A stretch of DNA of 64,000 bases, taken from assembly GCF_947502415.1 (NCBI RefSeq), contig NZ_CANMZV010000020.1, positions 1-64,000 on the forward strand. The letters run 5' to 3'. This document shows positions 1 through 8,961 of this stretch, piece after piece; positions within the stretch are counted from its first letter, which is position 1; each line of letters starts with the position of its first letter. This stretch comes from an uncultured Photobacterium sp. (lineage in GTDB: Bacteria > Pseudomonadota > Gammaproteobacteria > Enterobacterales > Vibrionaceae). The notes beneath the pieces were generated by a model. It did not search any database. It had not been told where the DNA came from and worked only from the letters and a program-made list of their open reading frames with translations. The position numbers and the translations under genes are program-made.

Positions 1-206
1 GAATTGACTGTGCCAAAATAACGTAAGCTATTTTGTATTGGTCACTCAGTTCATTGATGCCATATTTGCTTTCACTTTCAAAAAAGTGAAGACAAAATGT
101 TTGACTAATCATTTCACGAGTGCCCACACAGATTGCATGGTCAAATTGTTAAAGAACTTGGTTATCACACTGTTCTCTAGGAGATTTATCGTGACAACGG
201 GAGCGA
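1..206 (-). other. Leader region of an rRNA operon (16S gene just outside the window)
   Basis: Read on the minus strand, this stretch looks like a gammaproteobacterial rRNA leader. It has a boxA antitermination element, GTTCTTTAACA, at 147-157, followed by the conserved 'CAATCTGTGTGGGCACTC'-type segment around 117-137. No protein gene is supported here. The 16S gene itself is not in the window and should begin a short way to the left. The assignment rests on similarity to the E. coli rrn leader, recalled rather than searched. Confidence 0.82.
147..157 (-). promoter_or_regulatory. boxA antitermination site of the rrn leader
   Basis: The minus strand reads GTTCTTTAACA, close to the E. coli rrn boxA (TGCTCTTTAACA). 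In rRNA operons this RNA element recruits the NusB/NusE antitermination complex. Confidence 0.75.
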
Positions 207-234
207 ATTATAGGGAGAATTTAAAAGTGCGCAA
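207..234 (-). promoter_or_regulatory. rRNA operon P1-type promoter
   Basis: On the minus strand there is a -35 element TTGCGC (229-234), a 16-bp spacer and a consensus -10 TATAAT (207-212). A C-rich discriminator follows. Runs of A and T directly upstream (235-265) resemble an UP element. The 16-bp spacer and strong AT upstream region are typical of growth-rate-controlled rrn promoters. Bases 265-351 between this promoter and the ABC gene hold nothing I recognise. Confidence 0.75.
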
Positions 235-351
235 TAGTTTTTTTGCCATTTTTCAAAAAAAACACCCCAACAGCACAAACTTCACCCAAAATCTGAATTA
301 CTGGGCATTTTGAGCACAACACACATAATCAAAAGGCCAAACTTAATTCTG

Positions 352-1188
352 TTAGGCAACATTCTCACTTGTCGCTTGGTGCTTCTTTCGCTTTCTGTAC
401 TTCGGATGAGTGGCAGGTATCGCCGACAACAAGGTCTTAGTATAGTCGGCCTGAGGAGATTCATAGATTGCATTGACCGCCCCCAGTTCCACTATACGTC
501 CCAAGTACATGACAGCAACCCGATCTGAAATATGCCTTACTACAGATAAATCGTGAGAAATGAAGATAATCGCCAAGTCCATCTCTTTTTGTAAGCGCAG
601 TAATAAATTCAGGATCTGAGCCTGCACTGAAACATCCAGCGCAGAAACTGACTCATCACAAATCAACAATTTCGGTTTTAATGCAATAGCCCGGGCAATA
701 CCAATACGCTGGCGCTGTCCACCCGAAAATTCATGGGGATAACGACCCAAAGCCGATTTTGATAAGCCAACTTTTCCCAATAGACTCTTAACCCACACCT
801 TACGCTCAGCAGGTGTCCCGATATTATGAATAATAAAAGGCTCTTCTAAAATCATGCCTACGGTATGGCGCTGATTAAGTGACTCAAGCGGATCCTGAAA
901 GACAATCTGCATATCTTTTCGCAATGGACGCATTTGCCTAGCTGATAAACCGGTAATGTCTCTGCCTTCGAAAAAAATTTTTCCTTCCGTTGGCTCATAC
1001 AATTTCAGGATAGTACGTCCCAGAGAGCTTTTCCCGCAGCCTGATTCACCTACCAACCCCAATGTTTCTCCCTGAGCAACCGAAAACGACACCCCATCAA
1101 CAGCTTTTACAATATACCCTTTTTTAAATATTCCTCTGCCAGAAACAAAATGCTGCTTCAAATTTTCTATTCTTAGGACTTCTTCCAT
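352..1188 (-). CDS. Peptide ABC transporter ATP-binding protein (OppF/YejF C-half type)
   Basis: This is one of two ATPases powering a peptide-type ABC importer at the inner membrane. It has a Walker A GESGCGKS near residues 47-54, the signature SGGQRQR, a Walker B LLICDE, and the C-terminal oligopeptide/dipeptide extension after 'YESPQADYTK'. At 278 residues it is a single-domain protein, whereas E. coli YejF fuses two such domains. It is the last gene of a five-gene minus-strand operon, 34 bp after its partner ATPase. The substrate is inferred from the family: peptides, possibly microcin C-like compounds. Confidence 0.88.
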   Translation of the reverse strand: MEEVLRIENLKQHFVSGRGIFKKGYIVKAVDGVSFSVAQGETLGLVGESGCGKSSLGRTILKLYEPTEGKIFFEGRDITGLSARQMRPLRKDMQIVFQDPLESLNQRHTVGMILEEPFIIHNIGTPAERKVWVKSLLGKVGLSKSALGRYPHEFSGGQRQRIGIARAIALKPKLLICDESVSALDVSVQAQILNLLLRLQKEMDLAIIFISHDLSVVRHISDRVAVMYLGRIVELGAVNAIYESPQADYTKTLLSAIPATHPKYRKRKKHQATSENVA

Positions 1189-1222
1189 TCATCCATCCCA
1201 TTCCGGCCAACCATCATTTCAC

Positions 1223-2092
1223 TTATCCCTTAAATTCAGGGAATAGTTCGGTATCAATAGGTTTTATCTCAATCTGCTGTTTAGGATCATGGTGCAAACC
1301 TGGTATTAATCCCAACAAACGCTCGGTATATGGATGTTGCGGATTATCAAAAAGTTCGAATACACCTGCACTTTCCACAACCTTGCCACCGTACATAACA
1401 ACAACATCATCACAGATCTCGGCCACAACTCCTAAATCGTGGGTAATGAAGAGCATCGCCATACCCGTTTCTTCTTGCAGTTCAACCATCAGGTCTAAAA
1501 TCGAGGCTTGAACAGTCACATCCAACGCAGTCGTCGGTTCATCACAAATTAAGATGTCTGGTTTACATGCCAGGGCCATCGCAATCATGATGCGCTGGCG
1601 CATGCCTCCGGACAAATTATGTGGATATTCCTTCAGCCTCTTTTCCGGCATTGGTATTCTTACCTTTGTCAGCATTTCCAGAGCATAAACCTGCCGTTGT
1701 TTTTTATTAAACTCAGGGCGGTGAAGCTCCAGCACTTCATACAACTGCTGGCCTATCGTATAAACTGGATTTAGCGCCGTCATCGGATCTTGAAAAATAA
1801 TGGAGATATGATTTCCTCGCATGGCATACATTTTGTCAGGAGGAAGATGCACAAGATCCCTACCTTTACATAGAATTTGCCCCTTCGTCACCCGACCGTA
1901 TGGCTTAGGTAACAATCCCATTATTGACATAGCTGTAACACTTTTACCGCAACCAGACTCCCCCACTAAACCAAGAGTTCGCCCTTTATTTAGGGTAAAG
2001 TTCACACCATGGAGGATCTTGGCTACACCATCCTCAGTGATAAATTCAGTTTCCAGATCCTTCACCTGTAAAATCACCTCATCCGCTGACAT
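1223..2092 (-). CDS. Peptide ABC transporter ATP-binding protein (OppD/YejF N-half type)
   Basis: This is the second ATPase of the peptide importer. It has Walker A GESGCGKS, signature LSGGMRQR, Walker B ILICDEP and an H-loop FITHD. The C-terminal 'NPQHPYTERLLGLIPG' segment is typical of OppD/DppD proteins. At 289 residues it corresponds to the N-terminal half of E. coli YejF, so the two halves are separate genes here. It lies 26 bp after the binding-protein gene in the same operon. Confidence 0.88.
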   Translation of the reverse strand: MSADEVILQVKDLETEFITEDGVAKILHGVNFTLNKGRTLGLVGESGCGKSVTAMSIMGLLPKPYGRVTKGQILCKGRDLVHLPPDKMYAMRGNHISIIFQDPMTALNPVYTIGQQLYEVLELHRPEFNKKQRQVYALEMLTKVRIPMPEKRLKEYPHNLSGGMRQRIMIAMALACKPDILICDEPTTALDVTVQASILDLMVELQEETGMAMLFITHDLGVVAEICDDVVVMYGGKVVESAGVFELFDNPQHPYTERLLGLIPGLHHDPKQQIEIKPIDTELFPEFKG

Positions 2093-2118
2093 TCAATCCC
2101 TCTCCATTGCTTTATAGC

Positions 2119-3951
2119 TCAAAGCTTGTATGTCTCATCCACAACAGTAACAGGTTTAAAAACCTTGCCTTTTTTCATTGCCGACTTGGTTTCTTTCTTC
2201 AGTTTCGGGTCAATCCAATACGTTCCGAGGTCTAAAGCTGTTCCCGATGAAAAAAGAAACTCCGTTAGCCTCGTCATGGCCGGGGTTGGATATTTCATCC
2301 ATCGCCAATGCGCTTCACGAGCGAAAGTCATCATATAACCGGGGATCACAATGGCTTCATCCGCAACTTGCTGTTGAATCTGACGTGAAATGGCTTTTTT
2401 CTTCTCCAAATCAAATTCGGAACGGTATGCAGTGATTAAGTTATCAAGTTCATCGGAACTGAAATTAGTGAAATTGTTCGTTTGAGGTTTATTGGCATTA
2501 TCCGAATGGAAATACTGCCAATAACTTGGGATTTCGCCCGAGCTCATATTATGAAAAGATAGTTCATGCTTCTTCTCCAGCACATATTTAAATGCCGATG
2601 AACCATCAATCAGATTAAGAGTCAGCTCCAGCCCAGCCTGTTTAGCTTGCTCTTTAAGATAAGCAATGCGAGGGCTATGATAGGGGCGCGAATACGTCAC
2701 CGCAAATGAAAGCCTATCCCCTTTACTATTTATACGGATACCGTCATCACCAATCTTTTCGAATCCGCCCATAGCAAAGTATTTAGCTGCCAGTTCGGGG
2801 GAAAACTTAGGTGCAGTAATATCGCTATTGGTGTAGTCACCCTGCCCTATACCCACACCATTAGGCTTACGCAAAAAATCCCCCCGAAGGACTTTTTTGA
2901 TCATCCCATCAAAGTCAATGACATGGGATAATCCCTTGCGAATATCCCGATTATCTAAATAGGGTTTCGAGGTATTAATCCACATCCCACCAGCCCCAAT
3001 AGGTACCTGATTGTACCCCCAAAATTTCTGGATATATCCTTTCTTATAGGCTTCGCTATTGGACTTTTCATGCCATAGCTCGGGCGTATCAAGCCAGAAG
3101 CTATCCATATTTCCTTTCTCGAAATGCTGCCGGGCGATGTCCTTATCCCGGATCACCTTGATACGAATTTTCTCAACATTGTATCGATGCTGATAATAAC
3201 GGTTGGTATATCCCCACCAGCTTTTCCCGACATGCTTGAAAGTGATCGACTTACCTTTCTTTACGCCATCAACATAATATGGCCCTGCCGATGGCTCTGC
3301 CTTGAAATTGTAATAACGGACGAAGTTATCATCGACGCCATCTCGATTCTTATCTGTTTTCGGCTTGTAAAAATGAGCAGGCCGCGGCTGTAGGTTGGCA
3401 TAAATCATGAGCTCCTCACGATTTCGCCTCGTCGTCGACACAACAGCAAACGTATGATCATCAAATTTAATAATATCCTCGACCTGCTCGGTATAGTGCT
3501 TGTTATACCAGGGCGCGACAATATCTTTAGAGCGCATTAAGGTAAGAACGAAAGTGTAATCATCAGTCGTGATTGGCTTACCATCTGACCACCGGGCCGA
3601 TGGATTAATCCGGAAATATACGGTTTTTTCATCATCACCATACGCCCAGTGAGTCGCGATATCCGGTACCCACTTATTAGTGATAGGGTGTCGAGTTACC
3701 GAGGCGGGACGGCTGTCTAGCAGCCAAGAACGGAAGCGACCGTTGGAATCAGGCCCGACAATCCGAAACGTTTGAGGGAAACTAGAGATATAGGTTCTAA
3801 ATGTACCGCCAAAAATTGCGTCTTGAGAAGCAAACAGCGGCTCATTGGAATTGGATATCCACTGAAGTCCATCAGGTAAGGAGTTTGCGTGTAACGGTTT
3901 GCTCAACATCAATACTGCTACAGCCATGCAGCACTTCAACATCCTTATCAT
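2119..3951 (-). CDS. Extracellular solute-binding protein family 5 (YejA-like)
   Basis: This is a periplasmic peptide-binding protein that delivers ligand to the adjacent permeases. The 610 residues begin with a signal peptide, 'MIRMLKCCMAVAVLMLSKPLHA', without a clear lipobox. The length and features such as 'PSARWSDGKPITTDDYTF' fit the SBP_bac_5 family and the large YejA subgroup (about 600 residues). An AAGGAAGT ribosome-binding site precedes the ATG. A 109-bp gap separates it from the permease gene upstream, so an extra promoter or processing site is possible. The ligand is unknown. Confidence 0.88.
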   Translation of the reverse strand: MIRMLKCCMAVAVLMLSKPLHANSLPDGLQWISNSNEPLFASQDAIFGGTFRTYISSFPQTFRIVGPDSNGRFRSWLLDSRPASVTRHPITNKWVPDIATHWAYGDDEKTVYFRINPSARWSDGKPITTDDYTFVLTLMRSKDIVAPWYNKHYTEQVEDIIKFDDHTFAVVSTTRRNREELMIYANLQPRPAHFYKPKTDKNRDGVDDNFVRYYNFKAEPSAGPYYVDGVKKGKSITFKHVGKSWWGYTNRYYQHRYNVEKIRIKVIRDKDIARQHFEKGNMDSFWLDTPELWHEKSNSEAYKKGYIQKFWGYNQVPIGAGGMWINTSKPYLDNRDIRKGLSHVIDFDGMIKKVLRGDFLRKPNGVGIGQGDYTNSDITAPKFSPELAAKYFAMGGFEKIGDDGIRINSKGDRLSFAVTYSRPYHSPRIAYLKEQAKQAGLELTLNLIDGSSAFKYVLEKKHELSFHNMSSGEIPSYWQYFHSDNANKPQTNNFTNFSSDELDNLITAYRSEFDLEKKKAISRQIQQQVADEAIVIPGYMMTFAREAHWRWMKYPTPAMTRLTEFLFSSGTALDLGTYWIDPKLKKETKSAMKKGKVFKPVTVVDETYKL

Positions 3952-4060
3952 ATTTACTTCCTTGTCTTACAATAAAAATTTCCTCTATTGATAAATTTAG
4001 CCTAAATCTGGCATCTCTCATTCCAAATGAAATACCTCGTTTATCCAGAAGCAACAGAAC

Positions 4061-5104
4061 CTAAACATAGCGGGTGAATTTTTTTGGATCGAAAGCTGCT
4101 CGTATCGCCTCCCCGATAAAAGTCACCATAACCAGCACAGCCACAATCGCACTGACCACCGAAACCACAATCCAGGGAGAATCCAGATTTGACTTCCCCT
4201 GTTGCAGCAGCTCTCCCCAGCTCGGTGTTGGCGGCATCAAGCCCAAGCCTAAATAATCCAAAGCTGTCAACGCCGTAATATTAGCCGCGATAGTAAAAGG
4301 TGCCAGTGTCACAACCATCACCATGGTATTGGGTAAAATATGGGTAAATACAATCCTGGAGGTCGAAGCGCCAATAGCCTTGGCGGCCATCACGTATTCC
4401 CTGGCAGATTCTTTATAGGTCATGGTTCTCATATACCAGGTCATCCCCATCCAGCCAAACAGCACATTGATGGCAACAAACAGGCTAAATGTCGGCTGAG
4501 TGATTGAGACCAAAATCATGATGACATAGAGAAACGGCACCATAGACCAGACTTCAATAAACCGTTGCACCAGCAAGTCAAACTTTCCGCCAAAGAAACC
4601 CATCGCACACCCTACTGCTATACCAACAGCATAAGAAACTGCCATTGTCAGCAGGGCAAACCCCATAGCCGTTCGAAATCCGTAAACCAGGCGAGCAAGA
4701 ATATCCCGCCCTATGGTATCGGTACCTAAGTAATGTTTATCCTCAAAGCTCGGCGCATTTGGCGGATAATCACCGCTAAAATCCTGCTCCAGCGGGTTCC
4801 AGGGTACTAGCGGCATAATGACAAAATTCCCCCCGCCTTCTAGCTCAAACTGGCGCTTCAGTTCGCGATACCGGGTTTCTTGCTGATAACCAAGCCCATA
4901 TTCACTCCCGGCAATCACTCTGCTCAAAACCGGGAACGTAAACTGACCGTTGTACCTCACCATCAACGCCTTGCTATTGATAAGGGCTTCCGCAAACAAT
5001 GACAGCACCAGCAGACAAGTTAAAATCACAAACGACCAGTAGCCTCGCCGAATCGACTTAAACCGCCTGATTTTTTTGATCGTTAAAGGATTGAGCTTCA
5101 ACAT
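4061..5104 (-). CDS. Peptide ABC transporter permease (YejE-like)
   Basis: This is an inner-membrane permease subunit of 347 residues. It has an N-terminal membrane segment, a large periplasmic loop (about residues 45-130) and the motif 'HYLGTDTIGRDILARLVYG', typical of DppC/OppC/YejE permeases. The EAA loop is 'EYVMAAKAIGASTSRIVFTH'. The long loop between the first two membrane segments is a feature of YejE. It follows the YejB-like gene with only 2 bp between them. Confidence 0.87.
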   Translation of the reverse strand: MLKLNPLTIKKIRRFKSIRRGYWSFVILTCLLVLSLFAEALINSKALMVRYNGQFTFPVLSRVIAGSEYGLGYQQETRYRELKRQFELEGGGNFVIMPLVPWNPLEQDFSGDYPPNAPSFEDKHYLGTDTIGRDILARLVYGFRTAMGFALLTMAVSYAVGIAVGCAMGFFGGKFDLLVQRFIEVWSMVPFLYVIMILVSITQPTFSLFVAINVLFGWMGMTWYMRTMTYKESAREYVMAAKAIGASTSRIVFTHILPNTMVMVVTLAPFTIAANITALTALDYLGLGLMPPTPSWGELLQQGKSNLDSPWIVVSVVSAIVAVLVMVTFIGEAIRAAFDPKKFTRYV

Positions 5105-5106
5105 AT

Positions 5107-6162
5107 TCAGGCTCCAAATTTCACACGCGGATCAACCAGCGCAACACAAACATCAGACAGTATGTTGCCAAACATCAGCAAGACAGCATTAATAGCGACA
5201 ATCCCCATCACAACCGGATAGTCTCGCTCCATAATCGACTCATAACCAAGCAGCCCGACACCATCGATATTGAAAATTACCTCAATCAGAAAAGAGCCGG
5301 TCATAAAAAACAAAAGGGAATTACCAAAATGGCTCGCGACAGGGATCAGGCTATTACGCAAGGCATGTTTGCGCACCGCGGTTTTGAATGGCAGGCCCTT
5401 GGCAATAGCTGTGCGAATATAATCTGCTGACAGGGTCTCCATGAGATTGTTTTTCATTGTCATGGTCAGGATGGCAAAATCGCCGATGAGGTAACACACC
5501 AGAGGCAGTGCCGCATGCCACATCAGATCTTTGAACTGCTCATAAACCGTTTCATAATCATCAAACTCATCTCCGACGAAGCCCCCCATCGGAAACCATT
5601 CCAGATGGTAGCTAAACAAGGTGATCAGCAAGACCCCGACCACATACCCCGGCAGGGCATAACCAATAAAAATCAGAACCGAGGTGGATGAATCAAATGC
5701 ACTACCGTGCTTTAGCGCCTTGTAATACCCCAGAGGGATAGAGATGAAATAACTGATAAAAAAAGTCATACCGCCATAAAACAAAGATACCGGTAACCTG
5801 TCCATAATCATTTCCCAGACAGGTTCGTAATAACGGGTCGACTCCCCAAGGTCCAGCACCAAAATCTTACCCAGCCACTCGAAATATGCTTCCAATACCG
5901 GTTTATCCAATCCATAAAAAGCATTTAGCTCAGCAATTTGCTCTTCAGATAACGCATTGCTTTCACCTGGTGATGACAGTGAGGATGGTGCATTGCTTTG
6001 CGCCTGCATCTCAGCCAACATTCGCTCTACCGGCCCTCCGGGAACAAAACGAGTAATAGCAAAGATCAAAATGGTTATCCCAAAAAATGTCGGTACAACC
6101 AACACCACACGCCGCAATAAATAGGACAACATAGACGACTTACTCCCTGTCAAAATCGTCAA
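5107..6162 (-). CDS. Peptide ABC transporter permease (YejB-like)
   Basis: This is an inner-membrane permease of 351 residues and the first gene of the transporter operon. It opens with 'MLSYLLRRVVLVVPTFFG' (after an alternative upstream start) and 'FVPGGPVERML', the hallmark of DppB/OppB/YejB proteins. The EAA loop is 'DYIRTAIAKGLPFKTAVRKH'. An internal ATG at residue 11 (6132) aligns better with the usual N-terminus of the family, so the start is uncertain by ten codons. The operon appears to start in the 6163-6235 gap. Confidence 0.87.
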   Translation of the reverse strand: MTILTGSKSSMLSYLLRRVVLVVPTFFGITILIFAITRFVPGGPVERMLAEMQAQSNAPSSLSSPGESNALSEEQIAELNAFYGLDKPVLEAYFEWLGKILVLDLGESTRYYEPVWEMIMDRLPVSLFYGGMTFFISYFISIPLGYYKALKHGSAFDSSTSVLIFIGYALPGYVVGVLLITLFSYHLEWFPMGGFVGDEFDDYETVYEQFKDLMWHAALPLVCYLIGDFAILTMTMKNNLMETLSADYIRTAIAKGLPFKTAVRKHALRNSLIPVASHFGNSLLFFMTGSFLIEVIFNIDGVGLLGYESIMERDYPVVMGIVAINAVLLMFGNILSDVCVALVDPRVKFGA

Positions 6163-6235
6163 TCACGATCTCTTTATCTCTTTGAAAGATAGCAGCAAGT
6201 ACAGGGTTTCATGGGGGAATAAAAAATGACAGACA

Positions 6236-6260
6236 CAAAAAAGGCCGCATCAGCGACCTT
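6236..6260 (-). terminator. Rho-independent terminator of gmhB
   Basis: On the minus strand the stem AAGGTCGC / GCGGCCTT, with a TGAT loop, is followed by a run of T. It lies just after the gmhB stop codon and separates gmhB from the peptide transporter operon. Confidence 0.8.
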
Positions 6261-6280
6261 TTCAGATAATGTTTTGGCAA

Positions 6281-6835
6281 TTAGCGTGCGGCCAGCCAGG
6301 CTGGTACATCAGCCACACTGTCCAGCACAACACTCGCCAGCGCTTCACCTTCTTCGGTGACAGGCTTGCCGGTGCGAACAAGGATCTTAGTACCGACATC
6401 AGCAGCCTCGGCAGCCTTCACATCATCGGTCTTATCACCGATCATCACCGAGTTGGCCATATCAATTTTCAGAAAATCGCGGGCAGAAATAAACATACCA
6501 GGCTTTGGCTTACGGCAATTACAGTCTTGCAGGTAATCACCCTTGCCTTCAGTCGGATGGTGAGGGCAATAATAAATACCATCAAACTCAACACCGTTAT
6601 CGACAAAGTTCCAGTCCATCCACTCAGTCAGGGTCAGAAACTCATCTTCCGTATACATACCTCGGGCAATACCTGCCTGGTTAGTTACGAGAACAAGCAA
6701 ATACCCCATATCCTTGAGCTTTTTGCATGCTTCAAAAACGCCTTCGACGTATTCAAAGTCATCAACGGTATGAACGTAACCATGATCGACATTAATCACG
6801 CCATCACGGTCGATAAAAACTGCTGGTTTGGCCAA
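6281..6835 (-). CDS. gmhB: D-glycero-beta-D-manno-heptose 1,7-bisphosphate 7-phosphatase
   Basis: This HAD-superfamily phosphatase removes the 7-phosphate of heptose bisphosphate in ADP-heptose synthesis for the LPS inner core. The HAD motif DRDG is at residues 9-12 (nucleophile D9, acid/base D11). The GmhB zinc site is Cys90, His92, Cys105 and Cys107, and the late motif is 'MIGDKTDD'. The length of 184 residues is normal. It is divergent from metN. Confidence 0.95.
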   Translation of the reverse strand: MAKPAVFIDRDGVINVDHGYVHTVDDFEYVEGVFEACKKLKDMGYLLVLVTNQAGIARGMYTEDEFLTLTEWMDWNFVDNGVEFDGIYYCPHHPTEGKGDYLQDCNCRKPKPGMFISARDFLKIDMANSVMIGDKTDDVKAAEAADVGTKILVRTGKPVTEEGEALASVVLDSVADVPAWLAAR

Positions 6836-6951
6836 AAGTTAGCCCTCTGTCTATATATATTAAGACAAATTATGGCATGGCTACGGTCGGGATTCATCTG
6901 TTTATCTCTATGTCAGGACCATATGGTCGACAAGACGGAGAAAAACCACAA

Positions 6952-7007
6952 AGACATTTAGACGTCTAGACGTAAAAATACCTATTGACTTAGCCATCTA
7001 GACATCC
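6952..7007 (+). promoter_or_regulatory. MetJ operator (five metboxes)
   Basis: The consensus metbox is AGACGTCT. Three tandem 8-mers occur: AGACATTT (6952-6959), AGACGTCT (6960-6967, a perfect match) and AGACGTAA (6968-6975). After 16 bp there are two more, AGCCATCT (6992-6999) and AGACATCC (7000-7007). The second group overlaps the predicted metN promoter, so the MetJ-S-adenosylmethionine repressor should block initiation when methionine is plentiful. Confidence 0.88.
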
Positions 7008-7013
7008 TAGCAT
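6985..7013 (+). promoter_or_regulatory. Predicted metNIQ promoter
   Basis: A -35 TTGACT (6985-6990), a 17-bp spacer and a -10 TAGCAT (7008-7013) are interleaved with the metboxes. The 5' leader of about 140 nt has a small CCTGT/ACAGG hairpin near 7089-7104 but no riboswitch that I recognise. The rest of the 324-bp gmhB-metN gap holds the gmhB promoter side. Confidence 0.6.
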
Positions 7014-7159
7014 CAACACACCAGATGCGACTAATAACACTTTTCACACATAACAATGACAATGTAAACACAACAATCCGCATTACGATATACCTGTAAT
7101 GACAGGCATTTACCTTTTTAAACTTTTCCTTTTAACAGGTATACGGTTCAGGAAGTACG

Positions 7160-8194
7160 ATGATAGAAATAAATAGAGTAAATAAAGTGTTCTATCAGGG
7201 TGACAGGGAGATCAACGCGCTGCGCGACATCAACCTGACCATTGACCAAGGCACCATTTTCGGCGTTATCGGCTCTTCAGGGGCTGGAAAAAGTACCCTA
7301 ATCCGCTGCGTCAACCTACTTGAGAAACCAACCAACGGCCATGTGATCGTAGACGGTACCGATCTGACTCAGCTTTCTAACCAAGAGCTAACGCTGGCCC
7401 GCCGTAAAATCGGTATGATATTTCAGCATTTCAACCTATTGTCTTCCAGAACAGTATTTAACAATATTGCTCTGCCGCTAGAATTAGCAGGCAAGAGCAA
7501 GTCGGAAATAAAAACCAAGGTCAACGAGCTGCTTCAGCTTGTCGGCCTGGCAGATAAAAGCGAGTCATACCCGTCGAATCTCAGTGGCGGCCAGAAACAG
7601 CGTGTAGCCATTGCCCGAGCACTGGCCTCAGATCCTAAAGTCTTACTGTGTGATGAAGCCACCAGCGCCTTGGACCCGGCGACAACTCAATCCATTCTTG
7701 AGTTACTGAAAGAGATCAACCGCAAGCTGAACCTGACCATTTTGCTGATCACCCATGAAATGGACGTGGTGAAAAGTATCTGCTCGGAAGTTGCCATCAT
7801 CGGCGACGGCGAGCTGGTAGAGAAAGGTCCGGTAGGTGAAATATTTGCCCACCCGAAAACGGATCTGGCACGCAGTTTCATTCGCTCAACTCTGGATTTA
7901 TCTATACCGGAAGATTATCAAGCCCGTTTGGTTGAATCCCGTATCAGCAACAGCTATCCCCTGGTACGACTTGAATTCACCGGCAACTCAGTTGATGCGC
8001 CACTGATCAGCCAGGTTGCCCGCGAGTTCAACATTGACATCAGTATTCTCAGTTCGGATATGGACTATGCCGGCGGTGTCAAATTCGGCCTCATGCTGGC
8101 TGAATTCTTTGGTAGCGATCAAGCCACCGTTCAAGCGATTACCTTCCTTCGGGATCACAAAGTTAATGTAGAGGTGCTGGGTTATGTTGCTTGA
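7160..8194 (+). CDS. metN: Methionine ABC transporter ATP-binding protein
   Basis: MetN is the ATPase of the high-affinity D/L-methionine importer MetNIQ. It has Walker A GSSGAGKS at residues 38-45, signature LSGGQ near 140 and Walker [14 protein letters not shown]-terminal NIL-type domain (about 265-344) binds methionine and mediates transinhibition in the family. The start has an AGGAAG ribosome-binding site. Its end overlaps metI by 11 bp. Control by MetJ is indicated by the upstream metboxes. Confidence 0.96.
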   Translation: MIEINRVNKVFYQGDREINALRDINLTIDQGTIFGVIGSSGAGKSTLIRCVNLLEKPTNGHVIVDGTDLTQLSNQELTLARRKIGMIFQHFNLLSSRTVFNNIALPLELAGKSKSEIKTKVNELLQLVGLADKSESYPSNLSGGQKQRVAIARALASDPKVLLCDEATSALDPATTQSILELLKEINRKLNLTILLITHEMDVVKSICSEVAIIGDGELVEKGPVGEIFAHPKTDLARSFIRSTLDLSIPEDYQARLVESRISNSYPLVRLEFTGNSVDAPLISQVAREFNIDISILSSDMDYAGGVKFGLMLAEFFGSDQATVQAITFLRDHKVNVEVLGYVA

Positions 8195-8870
8195 GTCTAT
8201 TGCTAACTGGTGGCTGGCCAACGAGCGCCTTACCTACCTACTGATCGGCGCACTGGGCGAAACCCTGGTGATGGTATTTGCTTCCGGCCTTATCGGGTTT
8301 GCCATCGGTATTCCTGCCGGTGTGGCCTTGCACCTTACTAAGGAAAACGGCTTGCTTGAACATCGGCTGGTGAACCAAGTACTCGGAACAATCACCAATA
8401 TCGGCCGTTCCATACCGTTTATTATCTTGCTGGTTGCCATCATCCCATTTACCCGATTTGTTGTTGGCAGCTCAATTGGCACAGCAGCAGCTATCGTTCC
8501 ATTAACAGTTGGCGCTATCCCATTTATTGCCCGCCTGATCGAAGGAGCACTACTGGAAGTACCGAGTGGTCTGGTTGAAGCTGCACAGGCAATGGGAGCA
8601 ACCCCACGCCAGATCATCAGCAAAGTACTACTACCTGAAGCACTACCGGGCATCATCAATGCAGTTACTATCACTCTGGTAACGCTGGTGAGCTACTCGG
8701 CTATGGCCGGCACTGTTGGCGGTGGCGGTCTGGGTGATGTCGGCATTCGCTACGGCTACCAGCGCTTTGACGGTACCGTGATGCTAATCACAGTGGTCAT
8801 GCTGGTCGTATTGGTTCAGCTAATCCAATCTGCAGGCGATCACTTGGTAAAACGAACCGACCACCGATAG
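8184..8870 (+). CDS. metI: Methionine ABC transporter permease
   Basis: MetI is the inner-membrane channel subunit of the methionine importer. The 228 residues hold about five hydrophobic segments and the EAA-type loop '[20 protein letters not shown]'. The start overlaps the metN end, which indicates translational coupling. Confidence 0.95.
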   Translation: MLLESIANWWLANERLTYLLIGALGETLVMVFASGLIGFAIGIPAGVALHLTKENGLLEHRLVNQVLGTITNIGRSIPFIILLVAIIPFTRFVVGSSIGTAAAIVPLTVGAIPFIARLIEGALLEVPSGLVEAAQAMGATPRQIISKVLLPEALPGIINAVTITLVTLVSYSAMAGTVGGGGLGDVGIRYGYQRFDGTVMLITVVMLVVLVQLIQSAGDHLVKRTDHR

Positions 8871-8961
8871 TTACAGCGTTTAAATTGGCATAAATAATAA
8901 CCATCAATCACACTTAACAATTTAGTTTTACGGAAAATCCCCAGTTTTAAGGAGAAGTAAC

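Noticed and set aside
6918..6929. GACCATATGGTC palindrome in the gmhB-metN gap
   Set aside because: It is a short 12-bp palindrome with no known regulator match. The metboxes explain metN control without it.
6269..6961. Open frame of 230 codons on the plus strand opposite gmhB
   Set aside because: It is a shadow of gmhB on the other strand, runs through the metN control region and matches no family.
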